A stretch of 64,000 nt of DNA from Aurelia coerulea (GCA_039566865.1 CM076955.1:17715501-17779500), one strand, 5' to 3'. Positions 21,244-31,311 are shown, counted from the stretch's first letter. Numbers and translations are program-made. Notes: a model not told the origin generated them from the sequence alone.

Positions 21244-24200
21244 TGGCGACGAGTACGTTTTCGGACCCATTCCTTATTACTCCTGGTGAGCCACCGATAC
21301 CATGGCGTCGATGGATACGGATGTTTGAAACGTTTATGGTTGCATCTGGAGCCTCGGAATTTTCTCCCGATCGGAAGAAATCTTTGTTGCTGTACAGCTT
21401 GGGGAGAGAAGGCCAAAGATTGGTTTACGCATCAAATTCAGAGGAGAAAATTGCAGCGACAAAATATGAAGAAATACTGGAGTTACTTGCTATTCAGTTT
21501 ATGCCAAAGGTCAACGTGGTAGCTGAAAGATTTAAATTTCGAAAAAGAGAACAATTCCCAGGGGAGTCTGTTGACAATTACGTTGCCGCTCTGCGTGAAT
21601 TGGCGTCGACATGCAACTTTAAATCAATGGAAAATGAAATGATTCGTGATCAATTTATTGAAAAGACAGCACATCAAAGAATTCGGGAGAGATTGTTATT
21701 GGAAACTTATTCGTTGGATAAAGCTATAGAAATTGCAAGACAACTTGAAAGTGGGATGAAAGAAGCGAAGTTACTGTCGGAATCTAAAGTGGAAATTCCA
21801 GATTGTACAGAAAGTATACAAGTTGTTAGTTCAAAAAATAGCTTGGGTAAAGTAAATCAGAAATGTTTTTGCTGTGGACTGGGGGGTCACTTTGCAAAAA
21901 ACCCTAACTGTCCAGCTCTAAATGCAGTATGCAGGAAATGCAACAAAAAGGGGCACTTTGAAAGAGTTTGCAGGTCTGTTAGCCAAATAAGGAGAATTTC
22001 TACAACTGCCAACAATGAGGATATGGATAAGTTTTCTTCACCCCAAATTTTGAAAGTTGGGGATCAACCCAACAAAATGCCATATCTTAATTGCCAAGTT
22101 CTTGTCAACGGAAAGCCTTTGTTTATGGTTATAGACACTGGTGCAGCTGTCTCAATATTGAATGAAAAGCTTTACAAGAGACATTTTTCTGAATTCAAAC
22201 TGCAACCAGCAACAGTGAACCTGGTGAATTATGATCATTCAAACCTAGAAGTTAAGGGCTGCTTCAATACTTCCCTTACATATAATGACAAAACAATAGA
22301 TTGCAATCTTTACATAGCAAATGGGCCATCCTTGCTGGGATTAGACATATTTAAAGCATTGGGGTTACAGATAGAATCAAAGGGAGTCCAAACTGTTAAA
22401 ATGGATGATACGGAAGGATTGTTACAAGAGTTTAATCAACTGTTTGAAGGAATAGGATGTGCAACTAAGTTTCAGCATCGTTCTGAGCTACTCTCAGAAG
22501 CAGTTCCAGTAGCTCATAAGGCAAGACCCATACCATTTGCTCTTCAAGAGGAACTTGATCAGGAAATCAATGCACTACTTGATGAAGGAATTATCGAGAA
22601 AATTGGTACTGCTGATTGGATTAGTCCAATTGTCCTGACCAAGCGTAAAAATGGCAAAATACGTCTTTGTGTGGACTTGAGATCTGTGAATCAAAACATC
22701 GTGCAAATGAGATATCCACTGCCAAATATTGAAACACTGCTCGCTTCAGTAAAAGATGCAAATTATGTAACAAAATTAGATTTAAAGTCAGCGTACCACC
22801 AGCTTCCCCTTCATGAGGATACAAAGAAGTTGATGGCTTTTACTACTCCCTTAGGAAACTTCAGGTATTGTAGAGGGACATTTGGCCTAAGTGATATGCC
22901 TGGATCTTTTCAAAGAATGATGGATATTATTCTTGCTGGGTGCGAAGGAGCATTGTGGTTTCTTGATGACATCATAGTTGTAAGTGCTACAAAGGAGCAA
23001 CATTTGCAGCGACTGAAGGAAGTTTTTACACGACTATCAGATAATGGACTAACGTTGAACAAAGAAAAATGTGTGTTTTGTGCTGAAGAGCTAGAATGGC
23101 TAGGTGTTAAGATATCTAGCAAAGGAATTTCAATGTTACCTGAAAATATCAAGGCAATTGAAGAGATAAGAGAACCCAAAGATGTCACAGAGTTAAGATC
23201 ACTACTGGGGTTACTCAATCACTATGCTAAGTTCCTGCCTCCTAAGTATTCAGAATTGATTGAGCCAGTAAGGAAGTTAACTAGGGCAGAGACACCATGG
23301 GTTTGGGGAGAGGAACAGAAAGAATGCTTGCAAAAAGTAAAATCACAAATCATTAAGCCACCAGTCCTTGCATTTTTCAACCCAAAAGCTGAGACTTTTG
23401 TAACAACAGATGCTTCTGTTGTTGGCCTAGGAGCTGAACTTTCGCAGCGTCAAGAAGATGGTACAATACGACCAGTTGCATTTGCATCAAGGACACTTTC
23501 AACTACAGAGAGGAAATACAGCATTGGAGAGCTTGAAGCCTTAGCATGCATTTGGGCTTGTGAAAAATGGGATAGATATTTGATGGGCAAGCCATTTGTG
23601 CTCATCACTGATCATAAGTCATTAGTCACTTTGCTACAATCATCAGAAGGCAATGGTTGCAAACCTTTACGTTTAGCAAGATGGTCCGCACGATTATTGC
23701 GGTATACTTTCAGAGTAGTGTACAAAAGTTCAACTCAGAATGTTGTTGCTGATGCACTATCAAGGCTGCCGATTCCAACACCTGTGAGTGATGAATCTAT
23801 GGATGATGAAGCAGCGATTTGCAGTATTCTTTCTCAACCACTTGCAATTTTACCAGAACAGCTTTCAAAGGAAACCATTTCGGATCCTGTACTGAAACAA
23901 GTTGTGGACATTTTGCAAACAAAGTGGCCAGAGAGAAAGGAAATTCCAAAGGAAATTTTGCCATATTACAATATTCGAAATGAACTTTACCTGTGGGGAG
24001 ATCAATGTATAGGAAGAGGGACGAGGGCAGTAATACCTGCATCGTTACAAGGACAAGTGCTACAATTAATACATGAGGGTCATTTTGGCATAGTTAAATG
24101 CAAACAAAGAATGAGAGCACTAGCTTGGTGGCCTAAAGTAGATGAACATTGTGAGAGTTTTGTCAGAAATTGTATTGCTTGCGCAAATTCTGATAAATCA

Positions 24201-25193
24201 GCTTCTCAGTCAACAGTACCATTGAAACCTACTCCTTTTCCAGACAGTCCCTGGAAGGAGTTGAGCATTGATATTATGGGCCCAATTGAGTCTGCACCAA
24301 GAGGTTTCAGATATTTGGTGGTGCTGCATGATTTTTATTCAAAATGGCCAGAAGCCCTAGCGTCAGATAACGTTGATACAAAAGTTATAACTGATTTCTT
24401 ACAGAATCGGTTTGCAACATGGGGAGTTCCAGAAAAAGTTGTATCAGACAATGGACCTCAATTTATAAGTGAAGAGTTTGAGTCCTTCATGAAAGTTTAT
24501 GGTATAGAGCATAAGCCTACACCAATATACAGCCCTCAATCAAATGGAGCTGTCGAGCGTCTTAACCAAACTATCAAGAATTTGTTACAAGTCGGAATAA
24601 AGGATGGATTACAATGGAGAGAGAATTTATCAAATGTGCTACTAGCTATACGTAGCACACCCCACAGTACTACAAAGGAATCACCTTTTAAAATGATGAC
24701 AGGAAGAGAGATGAGAGTAAAATTATCAGCATTGCAACCTACAGGTGTACAAGGAAAGGAAGTACAAAGAACAGATGCTGTCAGGAAAAGAGTTATAGAA
24801 GTGCAAAAGAAAAGCAAAGACCGTTCTGATGCAAGGTTTACCACCAAGGCTAATAGATTCAAGAAAGGTGATATTGTGCGCATCAAACTTCCATCAAGAC
24901 AAAAGAAACTAGCCAGCAAATATTCAGACCCGATCCGTGTTGAAGATGTTACACAATCTACAGTTACAACAGAGGACAGAAAGAAATGGCATGCCAACAG
25001 AATTGTGCCATATTTTGAAAGAGAACACATTGAAACAGACAAAGGTATACCATGGTTCCCAAATAATGAGTTGCAAAGTGATAGGGACATTGCAAGTAGA
25101 GGAACAGAAGAACTGAACGGAAGAGAGTTGCGCCCAAGAAGAGTGAGACGACCTCCAGAGTATCTGAGAGACTATATTGTGGACATGGATTAA
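21243..25193 (+). CDS. Gag-pol polyprotein of the Ty3/gypsy element (1316 aa)
   Basis: A single open frame carries the whole retrotransposon machinery. Residues 1-200 are gag-like capsid sequence. Two zinc knuckles follow at about 207-245; the second is canonical (CRKCNKKGHFERVC), and the first has a slightly long spacing. The aspartic protease DTGA is near 298. Reverse transcriptase spans about 420-640, with RLCVDLRSVN and the catalytic box FLDDIIV, where Phe replaces the usual Tyr. RNase H begins at TTDAS (about 720). Integrase has an HHCC zinc region near 940-975 and the D, D, E residues at about 1009 (IDIMGP), 1067 (SDNGPQF) and 1103 (GAVERLNQ). No frameshift separates gag and pol. The start is the ATG overlapping the LTR end; no nearer alternative fits. 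Confidence 0.97.
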   Translation: MATSTFSDPFLITPGEPPIPWRRWIRMFETFMVASGASEFSPDRKKSLLLYSLGREGQRLVYASNSEEKIAATKYEEILELLAIQFMPKVNVVAERFKFRKREQFPGESVDNYVAALRELASTCNFKSMENEMIRDQFIEKTAHQRIRERLLLETYSLDKAIEIARQLESGMKEAKLLSESKVEIPDCTESIQVVSSKNSLGKVNQKCFCCGLGGHFAKNPNCPALNAVCRKCNKKGHFERVCRSVSQIRRISTTANNEDMDKFSSPQILKVGDQPNKMPYLNCQVLVNGKPLFMVIDTGAAVSILNEKLYKRHFSEFKLQPATVNLVNYDHSNLEVKGCFNTSLTYNDKTIDCNLYIANGPSLLGLDIFKALGLQIESKGVQTVKMDDTEGLLQEFNQLFEGIGCATKFQHRSELLSEAVPVAHKARPIPFALQEELDQEINALLDEGIIEKIGTADWISPIVLTKRKNGKIRLCVDLRSVNQNIVQMRYPLPNIETLLASVKDANYVTKLDLKSAYHQLPLHEDTKKLMAFTTPLGNFRYCRGTFGLSDMPGSFQRMMDIILAGCEGALWFLDDIIVVSATKEQHLQRLKEVFTRLSDNGLTLNKEKCVFCAEELEWLGVKISSKGISMLPENIKAIEEIREPKDVTELRSLLGLLNHYAKFLPPKYSELIEPVRKLTRAETPWVWGEEQKECLQKVKSQIIKPPVLAFFNPKAETFVTTDASVVGLGAELSQRQEDGTIRPVAFASRTLSTTERKYSIGELEALACIWACEKWDRYLMGKPFVLITDHKSLVTLLQSSEGNGCKPLRLARWSARLLRYTFRVVYKSSTQNVVADALSRLPIPTPVSDESMDDEAAICSILSQPLAILPEQLSKETISDPVLKQVVDILQTKWPERKEIPKEILPYYNIRNELYLWGDQCIGRGTRAVIPASLQGQVLQLIHEGHFGIVKCKQRMRALAWWPKVDEHCESFVRNCIACANSDKSASQSTVPLKPTPFPDSPWKELSIDIMGPIESAPRGFRYLVVLHDFYSKWPEALASDNVDTKVITDFLQNRFATWGVPEKVVSDNGPQFISEEFESFMKVYGIEHKPTPIYSPQSNGAVERLNQTIKNLLQVGIKDGLQWRENLSNVLLAIRSTPHSTTKESPFKMMTGREMRVKLSALQPTGVQGKEVQRTDAVRKRVIEVQKKSKDRSDARFTTKANRFKKGDIVRIKLPSRQKKLASKYSDPIRVEDVTQSTVTTEDRKKWHANRIVPYFEREHIETDKGIPWFPNNELQSDRDIASRGTEELNGRELRPRRVRRPPEYLRDYIVDMD
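21244..21253 (+). promoter_or_regulatory. Primer-binding site, tRNA-Ser-like
   Basis: TGGCGACGAG directly follows the 5' LTR. It is complementary to the 3' end CTCGTCGCCA of metazoan tRNA-Ser(GCU) as I recall that sequence. tRNA-Ser priming is known for Mag-type elements. The site lies inside codons 1-4 of gag-pol. Confidence 0.7.
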
Positions 25194-25233
25194 CAAAAAA
25201 AATCATTTGTGACATTGTTGTTGAATTCTTATT

Positions 25234-25244
25234 CCAAGAGGGGA
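25234..25244 (+). promoter_or_regulatory. Polypurine tract of the Ty3/gypsy element
   Basis: AAGAGGGGA immediately precedes the 3' LTR, 41 bp after the gag-pol stop. This is the expected position for priming plus-strand DNA synthesis. Confidence 0.85.
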
Positions 25245-25392
25245 TGTTATGTGTTGTTGTTGTATGGACTGGGAACGAACAAGTGTTGTTGTGGTTGTTG
25301 AATGAAACGCGTGTCTGGCATGTCGGCCTTCGATGATGAAGTGATTATAGTTGCGTTTACAAAATGAGTAGTTACTGCTTACATACTTAACA
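25245..25392 (+). repeat. 3' LTR of the Ty3/gypsy element
   Basis: This LTR appears identical to the 5' LTR over all 148 bp. It is followed directly by the target-site duplicate TGGTT. Confidence 0.95.
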
Positions 25393-25395
25393 TGG

Positions 25396-25863
25396 TTAAA
25401 ATTGATCATCTCTGAGACCAGTTTTTAAACTTATCCATTTATCAACTGAGTTAGTGGGAACGCAACACAAAAACGGATGATAAGTTTTGACCAGGTTTGT
25501 TTTAACCCAGTCCAGTGGAAAGGCAGCCTTAGAATACTTCAAAACCTTCCAAGTAAAATCAGTAATAACTACAAATTGTTTAAAGAGCTCAATATCAAGA
25601 AAACAGCCCTGCTCATATATATTACTAGATATAACAACAGTCAGCGAGTGCTGCCGATTAGTATTTGCATCAAATTCTACTGTAGCGAGGTCAATTTTAT
25701 GGAAATTAATTGAATGATTATCGCTAAGGAAACGTGTATTACGTTTGAATTTACAGTTGGGTAATGGTTCAAAGGTAAATGATTTAGAATATTGAGTTAC
25801 TCTCCTCTGCCGGTTTCTAGTTCCTGAGTCCAAGGCTCTTGGTTCCGTAGTTCTGTAGTCCAT
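25396..25863 (-). other. Unrecognised 155-codon open frame beside the LTR element
   Basis: The minus-strand frame begins MDYRTTEPRALDSGTRNRQR and runs into the decayed palindrome that hosts the LTR insertion. No domain is recognised, the start lies in a low-complexity GTTCTG/GGTTC repeat, and the frame has no visible splice context. It is probably a chance open frame. Confidence 0.15.
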
Positions 25864-26869
25864 GGTTCTGTCGTCCGTACTATTGAGTTCTGCATTGTCA
25901 GAAATAAACCTTTGCCGTCCATTGATGTAGTTAGGTAGTTAAGTAGGTAGGAAGAACTCATTATCTTTTGTTGGAGAACTTTTGTCATTGTTTGTTGGAT
26001 AAATGCTCACAAGCCGTGAGCCAGTGAACCCAGCCCTGAGCTGGCCCATCTATCTACAAAGCCTGAGGGCAGCAGGCAGCCAGACAGCAGGCAGACAGGC
26101 TAATTTCGCTCGCTGATTGAAGCAGAATATTTAGGTTGCCTTCCGCAGCAATTAAAATTCTAAAAGCTGCAGCAGAACTGTCTATCTAGAATCTTGAAAA
26201 TGCAGAATTACTCTCAAATATTGAGACATAAATATAGTTTTCCTTTCCTTTTGTTAAAATTTCCTTTCAGGGATGTAAAATATTGTCTTTAATACCCTTG
26301 CTCAATAATATCATTGTGGCTTGACACAGCATGTTTCTTATGCAAGCACAGTATGGAAAAGTATGGGAGACCATCGACTTGGTGACAAATTTTCACCATA
26401 AAAAGCCTCCATCTAAAACTTTCAAAATAAGAAAGGCTGTTTATAAACCTCATTTAAAATCACAACATGATATCATCAAATTCATATTTCCAGAATTTGT
26501 TGACGCAGGAATGCTTCACTTTCTGAATTGAATTTATTGCAAGACAGGGTGTCCCAAAAAATGTTTGACATTTGATTAAATATAGAAAAACACTGATATA
26601 ATGCAAGGGCTCCATGATAAGATAATTCTGTTTCTGAGATCTTAACCTTAGTTTGAGTTCAATTGAGACTTGCAAAGAGTGTGGACTCATGACCATACTA
26701 TATCAAAAGAAATTCAAGGCAGCAATGCAGATTTTGAAATGCTTGCAAGGAACTGCCATCTCAAATCTTGCGACATATATGGAGAAAATAAATCATAAAC
26801 ACAACACAAGAGGAATTAATCGACACTGCACCATCCAAGAATCAGACCGGAGGCTGCAGGAAAGTCCAT

Positions 26870-27166
26870 GTACAAAAATACAAGGCTAAACTTGGCCTTG
26901 TACAGGCCAAGTTTTAGCCTTGTAGAGGGGATTATGACCTTGTAATGACCTTGTACTAACCTTGGAAGAACATTACAAGGCTATCAGTAAGATTCCAAGT
27001 TGCAACCAGTCTAACACAAGGTTTCCACAAGGCTTCTACAAGGCTAATTAGCATTTTTCAAGCCATTTACAAGGTTACAGCAAGGCTATTCCAGGCTAAA
27101 ACAAGGTTACAAGGCCATAACTACAAGGCTTGTACATGGCTATTACATGGCCTTGTATTTTCGTAC
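26870..27166. mobile_element. CAAGGCT-rich repeat element, copy 1
   Basis: The 297-bp element has complementary ends, GTACAAAAATACAAGGC on the left and GGCCTTGTATTTTCGTAC on the right. Its interior is saturated with ACAAGGCT or its complement AGCCTTGT. It is 90% or more alike to copy 2 at 27507-27802, in the same orientation. No protein is encoded and no clear target duplication is seen. Confidence 0.8.
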
Positions 27167-27170
27167 AGGA

Positions 27171-27502
27171 AGCTGGAACAGTTAAATCAAGGTCTTGTGT
27201 TCTTGGTCTGGGATTTGATCTGTGAACATGGTACCCATAAAAGATTCAGACTAAGCTGGAACAATTAAATCAAGGTCTTGTGTTCTTGGTCCGGGATTTG
27301 ATCTGTGAATATGGTACCCATAAAAGATTCAGACTAAGCTGGAACTGTTAAGTCAAGGTCTTGTATTCTTGGTCTGGGATTTGATCTGTGAATATGGTAC
27401 CCATAAAAGATCCAGACTAAGCTGGAACAATTAAATCAAGGTCTTGTGTTCTTGGTCTGGGATTTGATCTGTGAATATGGTACCCATAAAAGATTCAGAC
27501 TA
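27171..27502. repeat. Minisatellite, four 83-bp units
   Basis: Four head-to-tail units start at 27171, 27254, 27337 and 27420, each beginning AGCTGGAAC and containing GATTTGATCTGTGAA and ATGGTACCCATAAAAGAT. They differ at only a few positions each. The array exactly fills the gap between the two CAAGGCT elements. Confidence 0.95.
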
Positions 27503-27506
27503 ACCT

Positions 27507-27802
27507 GTACAAAAATACAAGGCTAAACTTGGCCTTGTACAGGCTAAGTTTTAGCCTTGCAGAGGCGATTATGACCTTGTTATGACCTTGTACTAGCCTT
27601 GGAAGAAAATTACAAGGCTATCAGTAAGATTCCAAGCTGCAACCAGTCTAACACAAGGTTTCCACAAGGCTTCTACAAGGCTAATTAGCATTTTCAAGCC
27701 ATTTACAAGGTTACAGCAAGGCTATTCCAGGCTATAACAAGGTTACAGGGTCATAACTGCAAGGCTTGTACGTGGCTATTACATGGCCTTGTATTTTCGT
27801 AC
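27507..27802. mobile_element. CAAGGCT-rich repeat element, copy 2
   Basis: This is the second direct copy of the element at 26870-27166, 296 bp, with the same GTACAAAAATACAAGG / CCTTGTATTTTCGTAC ends. It differs from copy 1 by scattered substitutions and single-base indels. Confidence 0.8.
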
Positions 27803-28568
27803 AAGTCATTCAGGTTTCAAGGACCTTCTTGCTACAACGAAGTCCCAATTGACATTTGAAACTTAACGTCAATAGTTCTGTTCAAGCATCAATTGAAGGA
27901 ACATTTCTTGGAATACTAGGCCATATCAGAGACCATTTTAAACAATTTAAACTCTTCACTTTACCCTTCAAGATTTAGGATTAGAGAAATAATATTGTAC
28001 TAAACTTAATATGCAATTACTTTCACTTTTAACTATGTAAATACTTTAGTTGTAACAGGACCCTTATTGATAACAATGCCCTTGGCATTGAAAAGGTTTC
28101 ACCCTGCATAAATATTTCCATAATTATTATTATCATTATTATCATTAGACAGCAGAATCTTGCAAATCCACTGAATATTCATCAGATTACAAGCCTCTGA
28201 ATTTCAAGTTTGTGTGAAATTCTGTCTTTTCAGTCAAGTTATTCTGGCTTTTAATGTATGTGAAATTCTGGTTTTTGATCTTGAAGTGTTTCAAAATTGC
28301 CTCCACCCCTGGTTTGGTTGTGGAGGCAGATTTGAACTTTCGAGATTAATATTTCAACTTTTAGTAAAAAAAATCCAATTTGCGCAAACTTTGTAATCAG
28401 TTTGCAGTAAGCTCAATTTTCATCACTAGGCTCACCCAAACTAATGAAAATGAAAACAGTTGAAAAAGCCCAAAGTGTATCAAACAATTGAGCGTCTTTA
28501 CCTATGCAGTGAGAATGAGGTACTTAAAGGCAACAACATAAGATGAAGGCCTAAATCATATTTTGGAC

Positions 28569-29078
28569 AGCATAGGGCTTAAATCTTTCAAATCATTGAA
28601 AAGGTGGGTGTAAAATTATGACATTTTTCTTTTAATTGAACGGCTTGAAAGGAACTTATGGTACTTTGCTGTAAATCTGCCCTGGAAATTCTTTGATATT
28701 TTGATTTTTTTCAAAATGGTGGAAATTTAATTATTTTTGAAAAAATTCATGGATAATTTCGAAACAATTTAAATCATCGTAAATCCTGAATAAATAGAGG
28801 AAAAATGATATAATCTTCAAGAAAACCACAGTTTATCAAGTTCTACAATATGGTAACAAGCAGAAATTTGTAGCTTTTCTGGTTTAGGATTTAGATATTT
28901 GATGACGTCATGGCCTCAAATTTAAGAAATGCTGCCATTTTGAAGCCAATTAAGATATCAACAAATTTTCATGGCAGATTTACAGCAAGAAACCCTAACT
29001 TGCTTCCAAGCCATTCAATTCAAAGAAAACTGTAATAGAATTTTACACCAACCCTTTTAAGGATTTGAGCCCTATGTT
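28569..29078. mobile_element. Foldback MITE with perfect 9-bp TSD (reference copy)
   Basis: The 510-bp element starts AGCATAGGGCTTAAATC and ends GATTTGAGCCCTATGTT. It is palindromic along nearly its full length (GCTGTAAATCTGCC against GGCAGATTTACAGC, and so on). It is flanked by identical ATTTTGGAC (28560-28568 and 29079-29087). A 9-bp duplication with long inverted repeats resembles Mutator-like (MULE) MITEs. Other copies are at 778-1212, 10883-11040, 35757-36304, 36455-37502 and 38482-38994. Confidence 0.9.
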
Positions 29079-29354
29079 ATTTTGGACTGTTTAGTAGGAC
29101 TGTTTGATCTTACATTGTAAGAACTTGTCTTTAACTGTAATGCTGAAATCAATTTAAAAAAATTTAATTATGGGCAATAATGCACCGTTGATGTGGCCTA
29201 CATCATGATCAAAATTGTATTTTTACTCACTGTGTTGTTTGTCTTTCATGGGGTTGCGAGTAAAGCTTGATAATGTTGCTATTCCTCTTTCCTTTGTTCT
29301 TCTCTCGTCACAGCAAGGAATGGAATGCCGCCATTATTCAAATACTGTTGAAGC

Positions 29355-29422
29355 GGTTGGAGCTCCTACGCAGCGATACGTCTCATTTCCAACTTCTGTA
29401 TCACTGCATAGGAGCTCCAACC
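29355..29422. ncRNA. Possible microRNA-like hairpin
   Basis: A 68-nt segment can fold into a nearly perfect stem of about 25 bp. The left arm GGTTGGAGCTCCTACGCAG pairs with the right arm CTGCATAGGAGCTCCAACC, with a loop of about 18 nt (GTCTCATTTCCAACTTCT). Long near-perfect stems are typical of cnidarian microRNA precursors, but small palindromic repeats give the same shape. There is no expression evidence, and either strand could be used. Confidence 0.3.
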
Positions 29423-30464
29423 AGCATTAGTTGTTAAGGACCAAAAATTTTATTCCAGACTCCAGATTTGTGTAAATTCTTTATGGCTGCACTTTTCAAT
29501 CAGTAAAGTCTTACAAATAGTTGACAAACTGCTAATTACTAATTTGGTAACATTATGTAATGATATTGGCATTGCATCAAAGAATCAAATAATAGATATC
29601 CCAACTTTGCTTCCTCCTTTCATTTACAAACTTTGACCTAGTAGATTCCCCTGTTTCTCTTTCACATCACAACAAATTCAATGGCTTTCACAAATATCCA
29701 AATAAATACTTATTGTTTTAATCCTTAAATGTGCTAAATAACTTGCTAAACATTATCTGTCTAATGGGGAGTGGGTAGTTCGATTTTGTCATGAGGGGAA
29801 AACAATTTTGCATTTATTCCAGTGGTCAACAAACCGAAAAAGAAAATAAGTCTGAAGAAGAAAACGTCTTCAAACATAGCGAGCATTTAATAATGACAAG
29901 TTTCCCTGCTGTGTTTGGTAGTATTTTCAGTATTTCATCACAAAATTATACTATTTGTTTTAATTCTTGGCCTGAAAGTTATCATAACATTTCGAAGTTA
30001 AATAAGGATGTTTTTAAGTCGAATAAGGCCAATACCAATGATTTTGGGAATAAATTATTATGACAAAACCGTCCGGCACCTAACAAACGCAGACAAACGC
30101 GCCCTTGGTTTTAAACAAATCGTATGTTTGCTCCAGGTGCTGTAGTACAAAACAAGATCGGTATGTTAAATATCAGACCAAAACAAACGAGTTAAGTGAA
30201 GTAAATACTAAGCCTCATAGATTCACAAAATGTCTTCCCTCGATTGTATCACCAACCCTTTCTATGATGATGTGCGCATTTTTCAAATAAGGGGAGTATG
30301 ACGGTAGTATTAGGCCTTGAAAATGTCCTAACCAATGGTTCTGAATAAAGAGCTCAACAAAGTTCTGCTGCTGGGCGTTGCAAGCAGACAAACAGACATT
30401 ATCAGGATTGCGGCCAAAGAAATACGCTGGTGGTTATTGTAGAGATGCCAAAAGTATTTCTTAC

Positions 30465-30914
30465 CAATTGGAACTCGTTTCGCCTACGATATGATTCTTG
30501 AATCCCTTCATCTTGCCATAAATGCTTGACACAATCAACGTAATCCAAAAACGTTTGGGTGTCAATGATTGACGACTGGAAGCTGAGAATAAGATCACCA
30601 AAAACCTGATTATTCGGGTCTCCCCACGGTATTTTTAGCTTTCTCCTCGCATCAGCTAAAACCTTCATTCCTTTGAGGACATTATTGTAAATAATCGGCT
30701 TGAATTCATGCAGATCATCAGTGCTATAGTCCCTTCCATGTATGATTCTCATCTGCTTGAGAAATGTGCTCTTGCCACTTTCACCCGCTCCCAGAAGCAA
30801 TATCTTGACCTTCCTTCGAAAGAATACCTTCTCTTTGGCAATTTGTTTATCAATAAGCTTTGAGCGTTGCCGCTGACTGAGTTCATCGGAGCTCATGCAA
30901 CATGGTAAAGCCAT
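30465..30914 (-). CDS. GNA12/13: G-protein alpha-12/13 subunit, coding exon 1
   Basis: This is the first coding exon of a heterotrimeric G-protein alpha subunit of the G12/13 class, which relays receptor signals to Rho guanine-nucleotide exchange factors at the plasma membrane. It encodes residues 1-150, ending ...RRRNEFQL at a phase 0 donor GTAAGA. Cys5 and Cys6 in MALPCCM are likely palmitoylation sites. The P-loop GAGESGKST is at 42-50, followed by FLKQMRIIHG. KIPWGD in the helical domain is typical of G12/13. Joined to 18686-18736 and 10258-10827 the gene gives 356 residues, slightly shorter than vertebrate G12/13 (about 377-381), mainly at the N terminus. The start is the first ATG after an in-frame stop-bearing leader. 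Gene span is 20.7 kb. Confidence 0.96.
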
Positions 30915-31311
30915 ATTGCATCTGAATAATTCAGTTCTCTCGCTCTCTCGCTGTCCCTTCTGTCCTACATCTGCTAAGCAACTCCTTCGGCCATAATGCT
31001 TGCTTCAATGTCAGGCGGTAACTTCGCCTCGAATCACCAACACGCATGCGCAAATCTACAAAAATCAACCGGGGGTCATGTAATACGTCCTCAGTGACTT
31101 TATTACGTCATGGGACGGTGTTGGGATCAGGAAAAGGTGTAGCCTGGGTCTGGAACACAGGCAAAATGAGGTGATGCTCTGATTTGATAAGGGGTTCGTT
31201 GCTCCGGCAAGGCCCCTTGAAAAGTAACAGAATTTTATTTATTCAAGGTAGTTTTTGGGACACCGAGAAGCTAAGCTTATCGAGCAGTGTCACTGTAACT
31301 GTGCTCGGTGC

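Larger units (their letters stand above)
21096..25392 (+). mobile_element. Full-length Ty3/gypsy LTR retrotransposon, Mag-like
   Basis: The element is 4297 bp with two 148-bp LTRs that are identical by eye, beginning TGTTATG and ending CTTAACA. It is flanked by perfect 5-bp duplications TGGTT (21091-21095 and 25393-25397). One intact gag-pol frame fills the interior. Identical LTRs and an open frame indicate very recent insertion, so the element may still be mobile. It lies in G-alpha intron 1 in the opposite orientation to the gene. The domain order protease, RT, RNase H, integrase and the tRNA-Ser-type primer site fit the Mag branch of Ty3/gypsy. Confidence 0.97.
21045..25540. repeat. Decayed inverted repeat that received the Ty3 insertion
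   Basis: GCCTTTCCACTAACCCAC (about 21052-21070) and the complementary TAACCCAGTCCAGTGGAAAGGC (about 25504-25527) flank the LTR element closely. Without the insertion they would form a short foldback element of roughly 200 bp. The LTR element therefore probably landed inside an older palindromic repeat. Confidence 0.5.
18737..30464. other. Intron 1 of the G-alpha gene (11.7 kb)
   Basis: The intron begins at GTAAGA (30464) and ends at TTTTCAG (18737). It contains the Ty3/gypsy element, palindromic MITEs, the CAAGGCT element pair and a hairpin, all listed separately. The stretches 18760-20220, 25990-26860, 27810-28560, 29430-30400 and most of 19500-20220 show nothing beyond AT-rich sequence and a partial CAGGGTGTCCC motif near 26548. 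Confidence 0.85.

Noticed and set aside
24536..25090. Long minus-strand frame antisense to the Ty3 integrase
   Set aside because: It is a shadow of the gag-pol coding strand, with no domain of its own.
26460..26696. Another CAGGGTGTCCC MITE near 26.55 kb
   Set aside because: Only about 20 bp of terminal-like sequence (GACAGGGTGTCCCAAAAAATG) is present. No second terminus or internal match was found.
27171..27502. CRISPR-like array
   Set aside because: The units are contiguous 83-bp tandem repeats without unique spacers, in a eukaryotic intron.
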